A stretch of 53,968 bases of DNA from Clostridiales bacterium. Lineage in GTDB: Bacteria; Bacillota; Clostridia; Oscillospirales; Acutalibacteraceae. Below the pieces are notes generated by a model. It was not told where the DNA came from, did no database searches, and saw only the letters and a list, made by a program, of their open reading frames with translations. The stretch lies in contig JAAYPE010000039.1 in the NCBI GenBank assembly GCA_012519975.1, positions 1 through 53,968 on the forward strand, written 5' to 3'. The number at the start of each line of letters is the position of its first letter. Position 1 is the stretch's first letter. Positions 39,236 through 50,789 of the stretch are shown in pieces. A program made the position numbers and the translations under genes.

Positions 39236-40348
39236 ATGAAAATTATTTGCAACACACAAACTCTGTGTGAGGTTTGTCAAAATGTTCAAAAAGCAGTTTC
39301 TACAAAAACATCAATTCCAGCAATTGAAGGTATTCTTTTAAAAGCTGTTGATAATGAATTAATTCTAACAGGATATGATTTAGAAGTTGGAATAAACACA
39401 TCTATTGAAGCAAAAGTAGAAAAAGCTGGAAGTATTATAATAAATGCAAAAATACTTTGTGATATTTTAAGAAAACTTCCAGGAGAAAGTGTTATAATAG
39501 AAGCTGACGAGCGTCAGCTTTGTGTCATTAGATGCGGAGAAGTTGAGTATAAGCTTGTAGGATTTACAGCAGATGAATATCCAGAACTACCTACAGTTTC
39601 TGGAGGTTTACCAATAATTGTAGAGTGTGATATCCTAAAAGATATGATAAGGCAAACTATCTTTGCAGTAGCTGTAAATGATTCAAAAATAGTCCACACA
39701 GGCCTAAAATTTGAAATAACCAGAGGCAAAATAAAAATAATTGCAGTTGATGGCTTTAGATTAGCAATTAGAACAGAAAATATAAAATATTCAGGCGAAG
39801 ATATTTCTTTTATCGTTCCTGCTAAAACATTATCAGAAGTAACAAAGCTTATGGAAAATAATGATGTTGTTTCTATGAATGTAGGAAAAAGGCATATTAT
39901 TTTTGAAATAGGCAATTATTGTATTATTTCAAGACTACTTGAAGGGGAGTTTTTGGACTATAACACAGCAATTCCAAAAAGCCTTTCAACAGAAGTAAAA
40001 GCAAATGTAAAATTATTAACAGACAGTATTGAAAGAACATCTCTTTTAATTACAGACAGGCTAAAAAGTCCGCTTCGCTGTATTTTTGAAGATAATATTA
40101 TAAAAATTTCAACCGTAACTGCACTAGGTATGGCAAATGACAAGGTTTTTGCACAAATTGAAGGCGAGCGTGTTGAAATTGGATTTAACAATAGATTTTT
40201 GTTAGATGCTTTAAAAGCTTGCGATGTTGAAGATGTTACAATTAAATTAAATGGCCCTATTTCACCAATAACTATTGAACCTACAAACAACGAGGATGAG
40301 AGCTTTTTGTTTTTAGTTCTACCCGTGAGGTTAAAAAATGAAAATTAA
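39236..40348 (+). CDS. dnaN: DNA polymerase III sliding clamp (beta)
   Basis: A 370-residue clamp with three repeated domains, starting MKIICNTQTL and ending FLVLPVRLKNEN (the VLPVRL tail is typical of the family). GGAGGAG is seven bases before the ATG. Length is standard. The end overlaps the S4-protein gene by 11 bases, starting a chain of overlapping genes to remB. Confidence 0.96.
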   Translation: MKIICNTQTLCEVCQNVQKAVSTKTSIPAIEGILLKAVDNELILTGYDLEVGINTSIEAKVEKAGSIIINAKILCDILRKLPGESVIIEADERQLCVIRCGEVEYKLVGFTADEYPELPTVSGGLPIIVECDILKDMIRQTIFAVAVNDSKIVHTGLKFEITRGKIKIIAVDGFRLAIRTENIKYSGEDISFIVPAKTLSEVTKLMENNDVVSMNVGKRHIIFEIGNYCIISRLLEGEFLDYNTAIPKSLSTEVKANVKLLTDSIERTSLLITDRLKSPLRCIFEDNIIKISTVTALGMANDKVFAQIEGERVEIGFNNRFLLDALKACDVEDVTIKLNGPISPITIEPTNNEDESFLFLVLPVRLKNEN

Positions 40349-40601
40349 AAAAGTAACTGCAAAAAAAAGAGAGCCTAAAATTTTAAATATAAGTGGAAAA
40401 AATATTCCTCTTGATGGTGCTTTAAAATTTGCTGGAATAGTATCTACAGGTGGTCAAGCAAAAATAATTATTCAAGCAGGTGAAGTAAAAGTTAACGGAG
40501 AAATTTGCGACAAGCGTACAAAAAAATTAGCAAACGGCGATAGTTTTGAATTTGAAAATATACTTTATGAGGTGTGTGCCCATGAGGGTGAACTCATTTA
40601 A
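40338..40601 (+). CDS. S4-domain RNA-binding protein (YaaA/RlbA type)
   Basis: An 87-residue protein made almost wholly of one S4 fold: IPLDGALKFAGIVSTGGQAK followed by IIQAGEVKVNGEICDKRTKKL. It is the small gene normally found between dnaN and recF (yaaA in B. subtilis), with a likely role in ribosome assembly. It overlaps dnaN by 11 and recF by 20 bases. Confidence 0.9.
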   Translation: MKIKKVTAKKREPKILNISGKNIPLDGALKFAGIVSTGGQAKIIIQAGEVKVNGEICDKRTKKLANGDSFEFENILYEVCAHEGELI

Positions 40602-41682
40602 AGCAAATAATTTTAGAAATATAAAAAGCATTGAGTTTTCTCCTTGTGAAAATATAAATATAATTTATGGTGAAAATGCTCAGGGAAAAACAAACCTTTT
40701 AGAAGGAATATGGCTTTTTACTGGTTGCCGTTCTTTTCGCAGTTCAAAAGAGCAAGATTTTATAAAATTTGATAATTCTTTTGCTTCATTAGAGCTTGAT
40801 TTTTTTGGAAATTGTAGAGATCAAATTGCAAAAATAAGCATTGAAGATAAACGAAAAGCACAGCTAAATGGAGTTTCTTTGCAGTCATCATCAAAGCTTG
40901 TAGGCGAATTTTTTGCAGTAATTTTTGCACCAACTCATTTGTCGCTTATAAAAGATGGCCCGTCACAAAGAAGAAAGTTTTTAGATATTGCCTTGTCACA
41001 ACTAAAGCCTAGATATGCAAACGCATTGTCACAATATAATCGTGCAATTTTACAAAGAAATGCGTTATTAAAAGATATTACTTATCATAGTGAGCTTTTA
41101 GACACTTTAGAAATTTGGGACGAAAAATTATGTTCAATCGGCACGGTTATAACTGCTGAAAGAATTAGATATATAAAAAGATTAGAACCCTTTATTGAAG
41201 AAATTTATGGTGGACTCTCAAACGGCAAAGAAGTTATGAAAGTATCGTATCAAACACAAATGAAAATTAATTCAAAAACAGAAAAAGAGCTAAAACAAGA
41301 GCTTTTAGAGCAACTTAAAATAACAAGAAAACAAGATATATTCAGTGGCACTACAAGCATTGGGCCACATAGGGATGATTTAAAAATAGAAATTGATGGG
41401 CTTTTAGCACGCAGTTTTGGCTCACAAGGCCAGCAAAGGTCTTGTGCATTGTCTTTAAAACTTGCAGAGGCAGAAATTATAAAAAACATAACAGGCCAGC
41501 AACCTGTGGCATTGCTAGATGATGTTATGAGTGAGCTTGATAACACACGGCAAGATTATATATTAAATCATATCAGAGGCAGGCAGGTTTTTATAACCTG
41601 TTGCGACCCTTCAATGCTTTTAAAAATGAGTGGAGGAAAAGCCTTTGAAATAAAGGAAGGTGCTATATGTACCTGCATTTAG
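40582..41682 (+). CDS. recF: RecF recombination mediator
   Basis: A 366-residue SMC-like ATPase for loading RecA at gaps. Walker A is GENAQGKTNLL near residue 30, the signature is GSQGQQRSCALSLKLAE, and Walker B is VALLDDVMSELD. The ATG of MRVNSFK is chosen from GAGGTG upstream and because recF normally begins a few residues before the L...FRN segment. It overlaps its neighbours on both sides (20 and 16 bases). Confidence 0.95.
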   Translation: MRVNSFKANNFRNIKSIEFSPCENINIIYGENAQGKTNLLEGIWLFTGCRSFRSSKEQDFIKFDNSFASLELDFFGNCRDQIAKISIEDKRKAQLNGVSLQSSSKLVGEFFAVIFAPTHLSLIKDGPSQRRKFLDIALSQLKPRYANALSQYNRAILQRNALLKDITYHSELLDTLEIWDEKLCSIGTVITAERIRYIKRLEPFIEEIYGGLSNGKEVMKVSYQTQMKINSKTEKELKQELLEQLKITRKQDIFSGTTSIGPHRDDLKIEIDGLLARSFGSQGQQRSCALSLKLAEAEIIKNITGQQPVALLDDVMSELDNTRQDYILNHIRGRQVFITCCDPSMLLKMSGGKAFEIKEGAICTCI

Positions 41683-41930
41683 GGCAAGATACGGTTGTCT
41701 CTTTTGATGAAATAATTGGAATTTTTGATTTGGATACAACGACTGTATCAAAAATTAGTAGAGATTATTTAACAAAGGCAGAAAAAAGTGGAAAAGTTAT
41801 AAATGTTTCAATGGATTTACCTAAATCTTTTGTTTTGTGCAGAAAAGAAGACGGCACTGAAAATATATATCTTTCTCAAATTTCTTCTACTACTTTGTTA
41901 AAACGAGCAAGAGAAACTTATGAGTTTTAA
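41667..41930 (+). CDS. remB: RemB-like regulator (DUF370)
   Basis: An 87-residue protein starting MYLHLGQDTVVSFDEIIGIFD, the conserved start of the DUF370 family; RemA/RemB of B. subtilis are DNA-binding ring proteins controlling matrix genes. It sits between recF and gyrB exactly as remB does. It overlaps recF by 16 bases and precedes gyrB by 47. Confidence 0.88.
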   Translation: MYLHLGQDTVVSFDEIIGIFDLDTTTVSKISRDYLTKAEKSGKVINVSMDLPKSFVLCRKEDGTENIYLSQISSTTLLKRARETYEF

Positions 41931-41962
41931 CTAAAGCTATGGCAGGAGAAAAAGTTTGTTAA

Positions 41963-43936
<1,974 letters not shown>

Positions 43937-43993
43937 ATTTTAATTTATAAAACTTATAGCTTTTTTAAATATCCCGTATAAGAGGTTATTAAA

Positions 43994-46501
43994 ATGATTT
44001 TTGAAGACCAAAAAATTATAAATGTTGATATTAATAAAGAGATGAAAAAATCATTTCTTGATTATTCAATGTCTGTTATTATGTCTAGAGCTTTGCCAGA
44101 TGTTAGAGATGGGTTAAAGCCAGTTCATAGAAGAATTCTTTACACAATGCACGAAAACACGCTTTATCCAGAAAAACCATACAGAAAATGTGCTGACACT
44201 GTCGGTGCAGTTTTGGGAAGATATCATCCTCACGGTGATGCTTCAGTTTATGATGCAATGGTAAGGCTTGCACAGGATTTCTCAATGAGATATATGCTAG
44301 TCGATGGGCACGGAAACTTTGGTTCTGTCGATGGTGACCCTCCTGCAGCTTATCGTTATACAGAATCAAAAATGAGCAAAATTTCAACACATATGCTCAC
44401 AGATATTGAAAAAGAAACAGTTGATTTTGTTGGAAACTATGATGATAGACTAAAAGAACCAACAGTTTTGCCATCTCGTTTTCCAAACCTTTTGGTAAAT
44501 GGTTCAACGGGAATTGCAGTCGGTATGGCTACAAATATTCCACCACACAATCTTTGCGAAGTTGTTGACGGAATGTGCGCACTAATAGATAATCCAGAAA
44601 TAGAACTAGCCGAGCTTATGGAGCATATACAAGGCCCAGATTTTCCAACAGCTGGAATGATAATGGGGAGAAGTGGCATAAGAGCTGCATATGCAACAGG
44701 TAGAGGCAGAGTTATTGTGCGTGCTCGTGCAGAAATTGTCGAAAATAAAAATGGCAGATTTACAATAGTTATTTCAGAATTACCTTATCAAGTTAACAAA
44801 GCAAGGCTGATTGAAAGCATCGCAGACCTTGTAAAAGATAAAAGAATTGAAGGTATTGCTGATATTAATGACTATTCTTCAAGAGAGGGAATGCATGTAG
44901 CAATAGATTTAAAGCGTGATGCAAATCCTCAAGTTGTTTTAAATCAGCTGTATTCATATACACAAATGCAAACAACATTTGGCGTTATAATGCTTGCAAT
45001 CGTAAATGGTGAGCCAAAAATTCTAACACTAAAGGAAACACTGACTCATTATGTTGATTTCCAGTGTGAAATTATAACAAGACGAACTCAATTTGACCTC
45101 AAAAAAGCTCAAGAAAGAGCGCATATTCTTGAGGGATTGATGATAGCTCTTGACTTTATTGATGAGGTTATTGACATTTTAAGAAACTCGCCAGACCAAC
45201 CAACAGGAAAAGCTCGCCTTATGGAGCGTTTTGGTCTTGACGAAGTTCAGTCACAAGCTATTGTTCAAATGCGACTTGGTCAATTAACAGGACTTGAGAG
45301 AAGCAAAATTGAGGATGAGCTTGCAGCACTTAAAGAAAAAATTGCATACTTCCTTGAGATTTTAGGAAATCACGATATAATTTTACAAATTATAAAAGAC
45401 GAAGCAATCGCAATTAAAAATAAGTTTGGTGACGATAGAAGAACAGAAATACTAAATGTAACAGGTGAGGTTGATATTGAGGACTTAATTCCTGAAGAGG
45501 AGTGCGTTTTTACCCTCACAACTTTAGGTTATATAAAGCGTCAACCAATCGACACATACCACATTCAAAGGCGTGGCGGTAGGGGAGTTATGGGTATGAC
45601 TCGCCGTGATGAAGATGTTGCTGAAACTATGTTTACCTGTTCAACTCACGATTATGTAATGTTCTTTACAAGCACAGGAAGAACATACAGGATGAAGGGT
45701 TATGAAATTCCTGAGGGTAGCAGAACAAGCAAGGGTATGAATATTGTAAACTTGCTTTCTGTTGAAACTGATGAAAAAATCTCAGCAATGATAAGGGTCC
45801 CTGAAATTGAGGGCGACCAATATCTTGTTATGGTTACTCGAAAAGGAATAATTAAAAGAACAAGGCTCGATGCATATAAAAATGTTCGTAAAAACGGTGT
45901 TATTGCAATTAATTTGGACGAAGATGACGAGCTTGCGTGGGTAAGACTCACCGACGGTGATGATGATTTGCTCATCGCTACAAAAAATGGTATGAGTATT
46001 AGATTTAATGAAAATGACGCAAGGCCAATCGGCAGAACAGCAAGAGGTGTTAAAGCAATAACTTTAAACGAAGGCGACGAAGTTGTTGGAATGTCAATCT
46101 TGCGCGAGGGTGGAAAGGTCCTAACAGTTTCTGAAACTGGTTATGGTAGGCGTAGTGAAATAACAGATTATCGCTTGCAGTCCAGAGGCGGAAAAGGACT
46201 AATAAACTACCGTACAAAGCAGTTTGGAAAAGTTGCAGCTATTAAGGTTGTCGACGAAGATGACGACATTATTATTATTTCATCTGACGGAATAATCATT
46301 AGAATACCTGTTCAGCAAGTTAGCGTTTTTGCAAGACCCTCAAAAGGCGTTAGAGTTATGAAAGTTAACGAAGACGAAGTTGTAGCAACAATATCTCGAA
46401 CCCCTCACGAAGATGATGAGGAAGAAGAGGGTGAAATTGAAGAAATTCAAGCAACTGAGAATTTAGAGCAAGAAAATGCAGAAACTGATAATGAGCAGTA
46501 A
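43994..46501 (+). CDS. gyrA: DNA gyrase subunit A
   Basis: An 835-residue DNA-cutting subunit. The winged helix holds the catalytic Tyr122 (AAYRYTES). The C-terminal beta-pinwheel has the GyrA box QRRGGRGV, so this is gyrase and not topoisomerase IV. A tail of about 30 mostly acidic residues ([14 protein letters not shown]...) ends it. The quinolone region reads [10 protein letters not shown], with Ala83 in place of the usual Ser (see findings). Length is standard. Confidence 0.97.
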   Translation: MIFEDQKIINVDINKEMKKSFLDYSMSVIMSRALPDVRDGLKPVHRRILYTMHENTLYPEKPYRKCADTVGAVLGRYHPHGDASVYDAMVRLAQDFSMRYMLVDGHGNFGSVDGDPPAAYRYTESKMSKISTHMLTDIEKETVDFVGNYDDRLKEPTVLPSRFPNLLVNGSTGIAVGMATNIPPHNLCEVVDGMCALIDNPEIELAELMEHIQGPDFPTAGMIMGRSGIRAAYATGRGRVIVRARAEIVENKNGRFTIVISELPYQVNKARLIESIADLVKDKRIEGIADINDYSSREGMHVAIDLKRDANPQVVLNQLYSYTQMQTTFGVIMLAIVNGEPKILTLKETLTHYVDFQCEIITRRTQFDLKKAQERAHILEGLMIALDFIDEVIDILRNSPDQPTGKARLMERFGLDEVQSQAIVQMRLGQLTGLERSKIEDELAALKEKIAYFLEILGNHDIILQIIKDEAIAIKNKFGDDRRTEILNVTGEVDIEDLIPEEECVFTLTTLGYIKRQPIDTYHIQRRGGRGVMGMTRRDEDVAETMFTCSTHDYVMFFTSTGRTYRMKGYEIPEGSRTSKGMNIVNLLSVETDEKISAMIRVPEIEGDQYLVMVTRKGIIKRTRLDAYKNVRKNGVIAINLDEDDELAWVRLTDGDDDLLIATKNGMSIRFNENDARPIGRTARGVKAITLNEGDEVVGMSILREGGKVLTVSETGYGRRSEITDYRLQSRGGKGLINYRTKQFGKVAAIKVVDEDDDIIIISSDGIIIRIPVQQVSVFARPSKGVRVMKVNEDEVVATISRTPHEDDEEEEGEIEEIQATENLEQENAETDNEQ

Positions 46502-46520
46502 ACTAAAATGATTATAGGAA

Positions 46521-47855
46521 GTGATTGTTACGAATAACAACAATCAAAATGATAAAAAATCAGAAAATATAGAGGAATCTTTGGAAAAAGAAAATAATTC
46601 TAAAGATGAAAGTACTAGCAAAGAAAAAGGCTTTTGGCAAAGAAAAGATAATAAAGGCAAAAAGGTAGCCGTAGTTTTATCAACAATATTTTTCATTACG
46701 GCACTTTTTGCAAGCGTTTATTTTATAGCAAAATTGTCATTGTTAAAAACAAATGATGATGAAAATAAACAAACAACAAAAGCACAAGATGTCATTTATG
46801 AAGAAATTGATTTTGAAAAAATGAATGACATCACAGATGCAAAATCTTTGAATGATTTGATAAAAAATTGGGCAACAAATGATGGGGAAAAAATGAGTAG
46901 TAAAAATGTTTTAAATGTTATGCTACTCGGAATTGATAGTCAAAGCAATTTGTCTGATTCAATAATTCTTTTGTCATTGAATAAAAAAACGCAAAAAATA
47001 AATATAGTATCATTTTATCGTGATACCTATATTTATATTCAGCCCGAATCAAAAAAACCTCGCTTTGCAAAGTTAAATTCTGCATATTCATCAGGCGGTG
47101 CAAAATGCACGGTAAAAACTATTGAAAATAATTATAAAATAAAAATTGATGAGTACGCACTAGTGGATTATGATACCTTTCCAAAGGTTATAAATGCTCT
47201 GGGTGGAGTTACTGTAAATATCAAAGAGAACGAAGCAAAGCAATTAAATAAAGAGTTTGGATATAATCTAAAGTCAGGCAAGCAAAAGCTAAACGGTGAG
47301 GAAACATTGTGCTACAGTAGAATTAGATATTCTGATGTGGACGCCGATGTTAGCCGAACAAGAAGGCAAAGAGCAGTTTTAACCTCACTTTTAGACAGCA
47401 TAAATAATGCAAATATATCTGAAATTGACAAGTTAATTAATACCTTGTTTCCTAATATAAAAACAAGTATGTCAAAAACCCAAATCGTTAGCCTGTCGAC
47501 ACAAGCTTTAACAAAAGGTTGGCTAAATTTTGATGTAGTACAGCAAGATATGCCATCAAGCAATACACGCAAAGGTGGAAGGCTGCCTTGTGGGGATGTG
47601 TGGATTACAGATTTTCCAGGTTCTGCAAAGGAATTACAAATATTGTTGTACGGCAGGTCAAATATAGAACTTCCTAAAAAAAGAATCTCTGCAATTGATA
47701 TTAAACCACCAACAACAACGGCAAAAACAATAGTAGCAACAACTCAAACAGTGCCAAATGAAGATAATTTTGGAGAATTATCAACACAACCATCGAAGGG
47801 AACAATAGTTTCAACAAGTGATAATTATAGTAGTACAGTTAAAACAGAGTTTTAA
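46521..47855 (+). CDS. LytR-CpsA-Psr (LCP) family protein
   Basis: A 444-residue membrane-anchored enzyme. A charged cytosolic stretch of about 45 residues is followed by one membrane segment (about 48-70) and an outer LCP domain (about 130-300) with NVMLLGIDS, SFYRDTYI, ALGGVTVNI and the Arg-rich SRIRYSDVDADVSRTRRQR patch that binds polyprenyl phosphate. LCP proteins attach teichoic acids or capsule to the wall. A Thr/Ser-rich tail of about 70 residues ends it. The GTG start is uncertain because AGGA is very close to it. It ends in a strong terminator. Confidence 0.88.
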   Translation: MIVTNNNNQNDKKSENIEESLEKENNSKDESTSKEKGFWQRKDNKGKKVAVVLSTIFFITALFASVYFIAKLSLLKTNDDENKQTTKAQDVIYEEIDFEKMNDITDAKSLNDLIKNWATNDGEKMSSKNVLNVMLLGIDSQSNLSDSIILLSLNKKTQKINIVSFYRDTYIYIQPESKKPRFAKLNSAYSSGGAKCTVKTIENNYKIKIDEYALVDYDTFPKVINALGGVTVNIKENEAKQLNKEFGYNLKSGKQKLNGEETLCYSRIRYSDVDADVSRTRRQRAVLTSLLDSINNANISEIDKLINTLFPNIKTSMSKTQIVSLSTQALTKGWLNFDVVQQDMPSSNTRKGGRLPCGDVWITDFPGSAKELQILLYGRSNIELPKKRISAIDIKPPTTTAKTIVATTQTVPNEDNFGELSTQPSKGTIVSTSDNYSSTVKTEF

Positions 47856-47865
47856 ATAATAAACA

Positions 47866-47912
47866 AACCGAAAGATAAATTCATCATAGTGGATTATCTT
47901 TCGGTTTTAATT
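47866..47912 (+). terminator. Terminator after the LCP gene
   Basis: AACCGAAAGATAA (47866-47878) and TTATCTTTCGGTT (47894-47906) form a perfect 13-bp stem followed by TTAATTTTT. Confidence 0.9.
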
Positions 47913-48171
47913 TTTATTAATATAGTAGGTGAGTAAGGGAATGAAAAAATAAATCACATATTTGCTGTTTGTGGATAGAAATAAAATTACAATGTGATTA
48001 ATTGTTTGATATCCGTGTTTAAAAATCATAAAACTACACACTTGTCATCTGCGAATAAAGCCCACCCAAATGACAAATCTATTTTATCATAGCGGATGGG
48101 GGCGGGAAAATAAACTATTAGTTTTAAAATAATCAGAAGTGTAACTTATTTTAAATTTCTAAAGTTTACCT

Positions 48172-48309
48172 AAATATAAAACTATCTATATAGCACCGGA
48201 TGGGGGTCACGGAGAGAATACAAGCTTACAATTTTTACGATAATCAGAATCTATCGTCTATTTTTAATACCTAAAACTCACCTAAACATAAAACTATCTA
48301 TATCGCACT
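48172..48309 (-). repeat. Repeat family R3, reverse-oriented copy
   Basis: Reverse complement of the unit at 320-560: it contains GGATGGGGGTCACGGAGAG followed by the CAATTTTTACGATAATCAGA segment and then CTCACCTAAACATAAAACT. It leads directly into R1 copy 4. A further piece with GCGGATGGGGGCGGG lies near 48090. Confidence 0.7.
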
Positions 48310-48412
48310 GGATGGGGGTCACGGGGGAAAACCGACTGAAAGGACAATAGAGGGTTTCCCCCGTGTCGCCTTTCTTTGATTCGTTTCTTTGGCGAGCAAA
48401 GAAATGAATGAG
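48310..48412 (+). repeat. Repeat R1, copy 4
   Basis: 103 bp with the same start, hairpin and end as the other copies; AATAGAGGG replaces GGCAGAGGG in the loop side. It is followed by degenerate GAGCAAAGAAATGAATG units to about 48520. Confidence 0.9.
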
Positions 48413-48546
48413 ACAGCATCCATAACGGGAGCAAAGAAATGAATGAGCGAGAGTAAGAATGAGAACGAGGGCAAGAGCAGGAATGGAAACGAGAGCAGAA
48501 AAATGAATGAGATAAAGAAAAATAATATAATAAAACTATAAATCAA

Positions 48547-48640
48547 CCCACACATTTATTACCTGTGTCTAAAAGTAAACTCATAATGTGACTAACGGTT
48601 AGCCCACACACCTACCACCTATGCCTAAAACCCACCTAAA
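48547..48640 (+). repeat. Repeat family R2, array of two units
   Basis: Units start at 48547 and 48603 (56 bp apart), with CCCACACATTTATTACC and GTGTCTAA as in the arrays near 23 kb. Confidence 0.7.
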
Positions 48641-48663
48641 CATAAAACCATCTACATCGCACT

Positions 48664-48766
48664 GGATGGGGGTCACGGGGGAAAACCGACTGAAAGGACG
48701 GCAGAGGGTTTCCCCCGTGTCGCCTTTCTTTGATTCGTTTCTTTGGCGAGCAAAGAAATGAATGAG
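48664..48766 (+). repeat. Repeat R1, copy 5
   Basis: 103 bp, identical in layout to copies 2-4 and followed by a 34-bp tandem array. Confidence 0.9.
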
Positions 48767-48902
48767 ACAGCATCGTAACGAGAGCAAAGGAATGAATGAG
48801 ACAGCATCGTAACGAGAGCAAAGGAATGAATGAGACAGCATCGTAACGGGGGCAAAGAAATGAATAAGACAGCATCATAACGATAGCAAAAAATCAAATG
48901 AA
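48767..48902 (+). repeat. 34-bp tandem repeat, four units
   Basis: Units of exactly 34 bp start with ACAGCATC at 48767, 48801, 48835 and 48869, each with GCAAAGGAATGAATGAG-like sequence. They appear to have grown from the end of R1. With R1, R2 and R3 copies they fill most of 47913-48974; I see no gene there. Confidence 0.85.
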
Positions 48903-48974
48903 ACAACAATCAAATTAGATAACGATAGCAAAAAAATAAACAACACAAACAGCATAAACAAAAATATTTATACA

Positions 48975-49006
48975 ACAAAAAAAAGCGATGGAAATCCACC
49001 GCTTTT
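48975..49006 (-). terminator. Terminator of the NifU-like/GGGtGRT operon
   Basis: AAAAGCGATGGA and TCCACCGCTTTT pair over 12 bases with one mismatch, followed on the minus strand by TTTTTTTG. Confidence 0.85.
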
Positions 49007-49031
49007 ATTTATATTATTACGAGGTTTTAAT

Positions 49032-50039
49032 TTATTTTGCTGATTCTTGGATAGCAACAGCACAAGCAACAGTTGCACCAACCATTGGGTTATTGCCCAT
49101 TCCCATAAGTCCCATCATTTCAACGTGAGCTGGAACAGATGAAGAACCTGCAAATTGTGCATCACCGTGCATTCTGCCCATTGAATCTGTAAGACCATAA
49201 GAAGCAGGGCCAGCAGCAACATTATCTGGATGAAGTGTTCTACCTGTACCGCCACCAGAAGCAACAGAGAAATATTCAACGCCATTTTCCATTGTCCATT
49301 TTTTATATGTGCCAGCAACAAGGTGTTGGAAACGAGTTGGGTTTGTTGAGTTACCAGTAATAGAAACATCAACTTTTTCAAGTTTCATTATAGAAACACC
49401 CTCAAGAACATCGTTTGCACCATAGCAACGAACTTTTGCCTTTTCACCGTTTGAGTAAGGAGTTTCACCTACAACTTTAAGCTCACCAGTGTTAAAATCG
49501 TATTCAGTCTGAACATAGGTAAATCCATTGATACGAGAAATAATCATAGCAGCATCTTTACCAAGACCATTTAGAATTACTTGCAAAGGCTCTTTACGAA
49601 CTTTGTTTGCAGTACGAGCGATACCAATAGCACCCTCAGCTGCAGCAAAAGATTCGTGACCTGCAAGGAAAGCAAAACATTTTGTTTCATCTTTAAGAAG
49701 CATTGCACCAAGATTACCGTGGCCAAGACCAACATCTCTTTGCTCAGCAACAGAACCAGGGATACAAAAAGCCTGAAGACCGATACCGATTGCAGCAGCA
49801 GCGTCAGAAGCTTTAGTTTTTCCTTCTTTAAGAGCAATAGCAACACCAAGGGTATAAGCCCAAACAGCATTTTCAAAAGCAATTGGTTGAACACCTTTTA
49901 CAATTGCTTCAACATCGATAGCATTATCGAGGCAAAGCTGTCTTGCAGCCTCAAGGTCAGCAATACCGTACTTTTTAAGACACTCTTCTATTTTGGGCAT
50001 TCTTCTATTCTTGCCCTCAAATGACATATTGTTAGACAT
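49032..50039 (-). CDS. GGGtGRT protein
   Basis: A 335-residue cytosolic protein rich in Gly and Ala. It carries the motif ASGGGTGRTLHPDN (near residue 265) that gives the family its name, and other strongly patterned segments: GVAIALKEGKTKASDAAAAI, GHGNLGAMLL, LAGHESFAAAEGAIGIA and MMGLMGMGNNPMVGATV. It is a conserved anaerobe family with no proven function to my knowledge. It is always, in my recollection, next to a NifU-like gene, which here ends 17 bp before it. The run of Gly loops suggests binding of a phosphate or cofactor; this is inference. GGAGG is upstream. Confidence 0.85.
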   Translation of the reverse strand: MSNNMSFEGKNRRMPKIEECLKKYGIADLEAARQLCLDNAIDVEAIVKGVQPIAFENAVWAYTLGVAIALKEGKTKASDAAAAIGIGLQAFCIPGSVAEQRDVGLGHGNLGAMLLKDETKCFAFLAGHESFAAAEGAIGIARTANKVRKEPLQVILNGLGKDAAMIISRINGFTYVQTEYDFNTGELKVVGETPYSNGEKAKVRCYGANDVLEGVSIMKLEKVDVSITGNSTNPTRFQHLVAGTYKKWTMENGVEYFSVASGGGTGRTLHPDNVAAGPASYGLTDSMGRMHGDAQFAGSSSVPAHVEMMGLMGMGNNPMVGATVACAVAIQESAK

Positions 50040-50056
50040 ACAGCTTTTCCTCCTCC

Positions 50057-50749
50057 TTATTCTTCGCGTGGATCAATATATTTTTTAGCATCATCAAATC
50101 TTCCGTAATTACTAATATTGTTTTTATAAGCATCGTTTGGAGCAATACCTTTGCGGATATCCTCAAGCATTTTTCCAACACGAACAAACTCATAACCGAT
50201 AACTTGATTGTCATCATCAAGAGCCATACGGGTAACATAGCCTTCAGTTGTTTCTAAATAGCGAACACCTTTAAGGTTTGTGCTAAACATTGTGCCAACT
50301 TGAGAGCAAAGACCCTTACCCAAATCCTCAAGTCCTGCACCAACTTCAAGACCGCCCTCAGAAAAAGCAGACTGAGTACGACCATAAGCAAGTTGAAGGA
50401 ATAGTTCACGCATAGCAACATTGATAGCATCGCAAACAAGGTCAGTGTTAAGGCACTCTAAAAGAGTTTTGCCTGGCAAAATTTCTGCAGCCATAGCAGC
50501 AGAGTGAGTCATACCAGAGCAACCAATTGTTTCAACCAAAGCCTCTTCAACAATACCTTCCTTTATGTTTAGCGTAAGCTTGCAAGTGCCTTGTTGAGGG
50601 GCACACCAGCCAACACCGTGAGAAAGTCCGCTAATGTCTTTGATTTGTGTAGATTTTACCCATTTTCCCTCTTCAGGAATAGGGGCAGGTCCGTGATGTG
50701 GTCCTTTTTTAACCACACACATCTTTTCAACCTCGTGTGAATAATTCAT
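50057..50749 (-). CDS. NifU-like iron-sulfur scaffold protein
   Basis: A 230-residue protein with a NifU-N/IscU-type core: GWCAPQQGTCKL (Cys49, Cys56), then VETIGCSGMTHSAAMAAEI (Cys77, the scaffold Cys after the central strand), and later Cys99, Cys106 and Cys148. It is longer than IscU (about 130 residues), with an extra C-terminal part of about 80 residues ending YGRFDDAKKYIDPREE. Partner gene is the GGGtGRT gene. It probably holds or hands on an Fe-S cluster for that protein; inferred from context. AGGAG is upstream. Confidence 0.82.
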   Translation of the reverse strand: MNYSHEVEKMCVVKKGPHHGPAPIPEEGKWVKSTQIKDISGLSHGVGWCAPQQGTCKLTLNIKEGIVEEALVETIGCSGMTHSAAMAAEILPGKTLLECLNTDLVCDAINVAMRELFLQLAYGRTQSAFSEGGLEVGAGLEDLGKGLCSQVGTMFSTNLKGVRYLETTEGYVTRMALDDDNQVIGYEFVRVGKMLEDIRKGIAPNDAYKNNISNYGRFDDAKKYIDPREE

Positions 50750-50789
50750 TTTATAATCTCCTTTCAGGATGGTTTACCAGAGTTTTAAT

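Noticed and set aside
46508..46537. A nine-codon leader frame before the LCP gene
   Set aside because: It overlaps the LCP start, has no own ribosome-binding site, and codes no recognisable leader peptide.
48319..48909. Overlapping frames of 78-80 codons containing Ser-Phe-Leu-Cys-Ser segments
   Set aside because: They are translations of R1 and its tail repeats on the minus strand. Similar frames may be annotated as hypothetical proteins elsewhere but carry no sign of coding.
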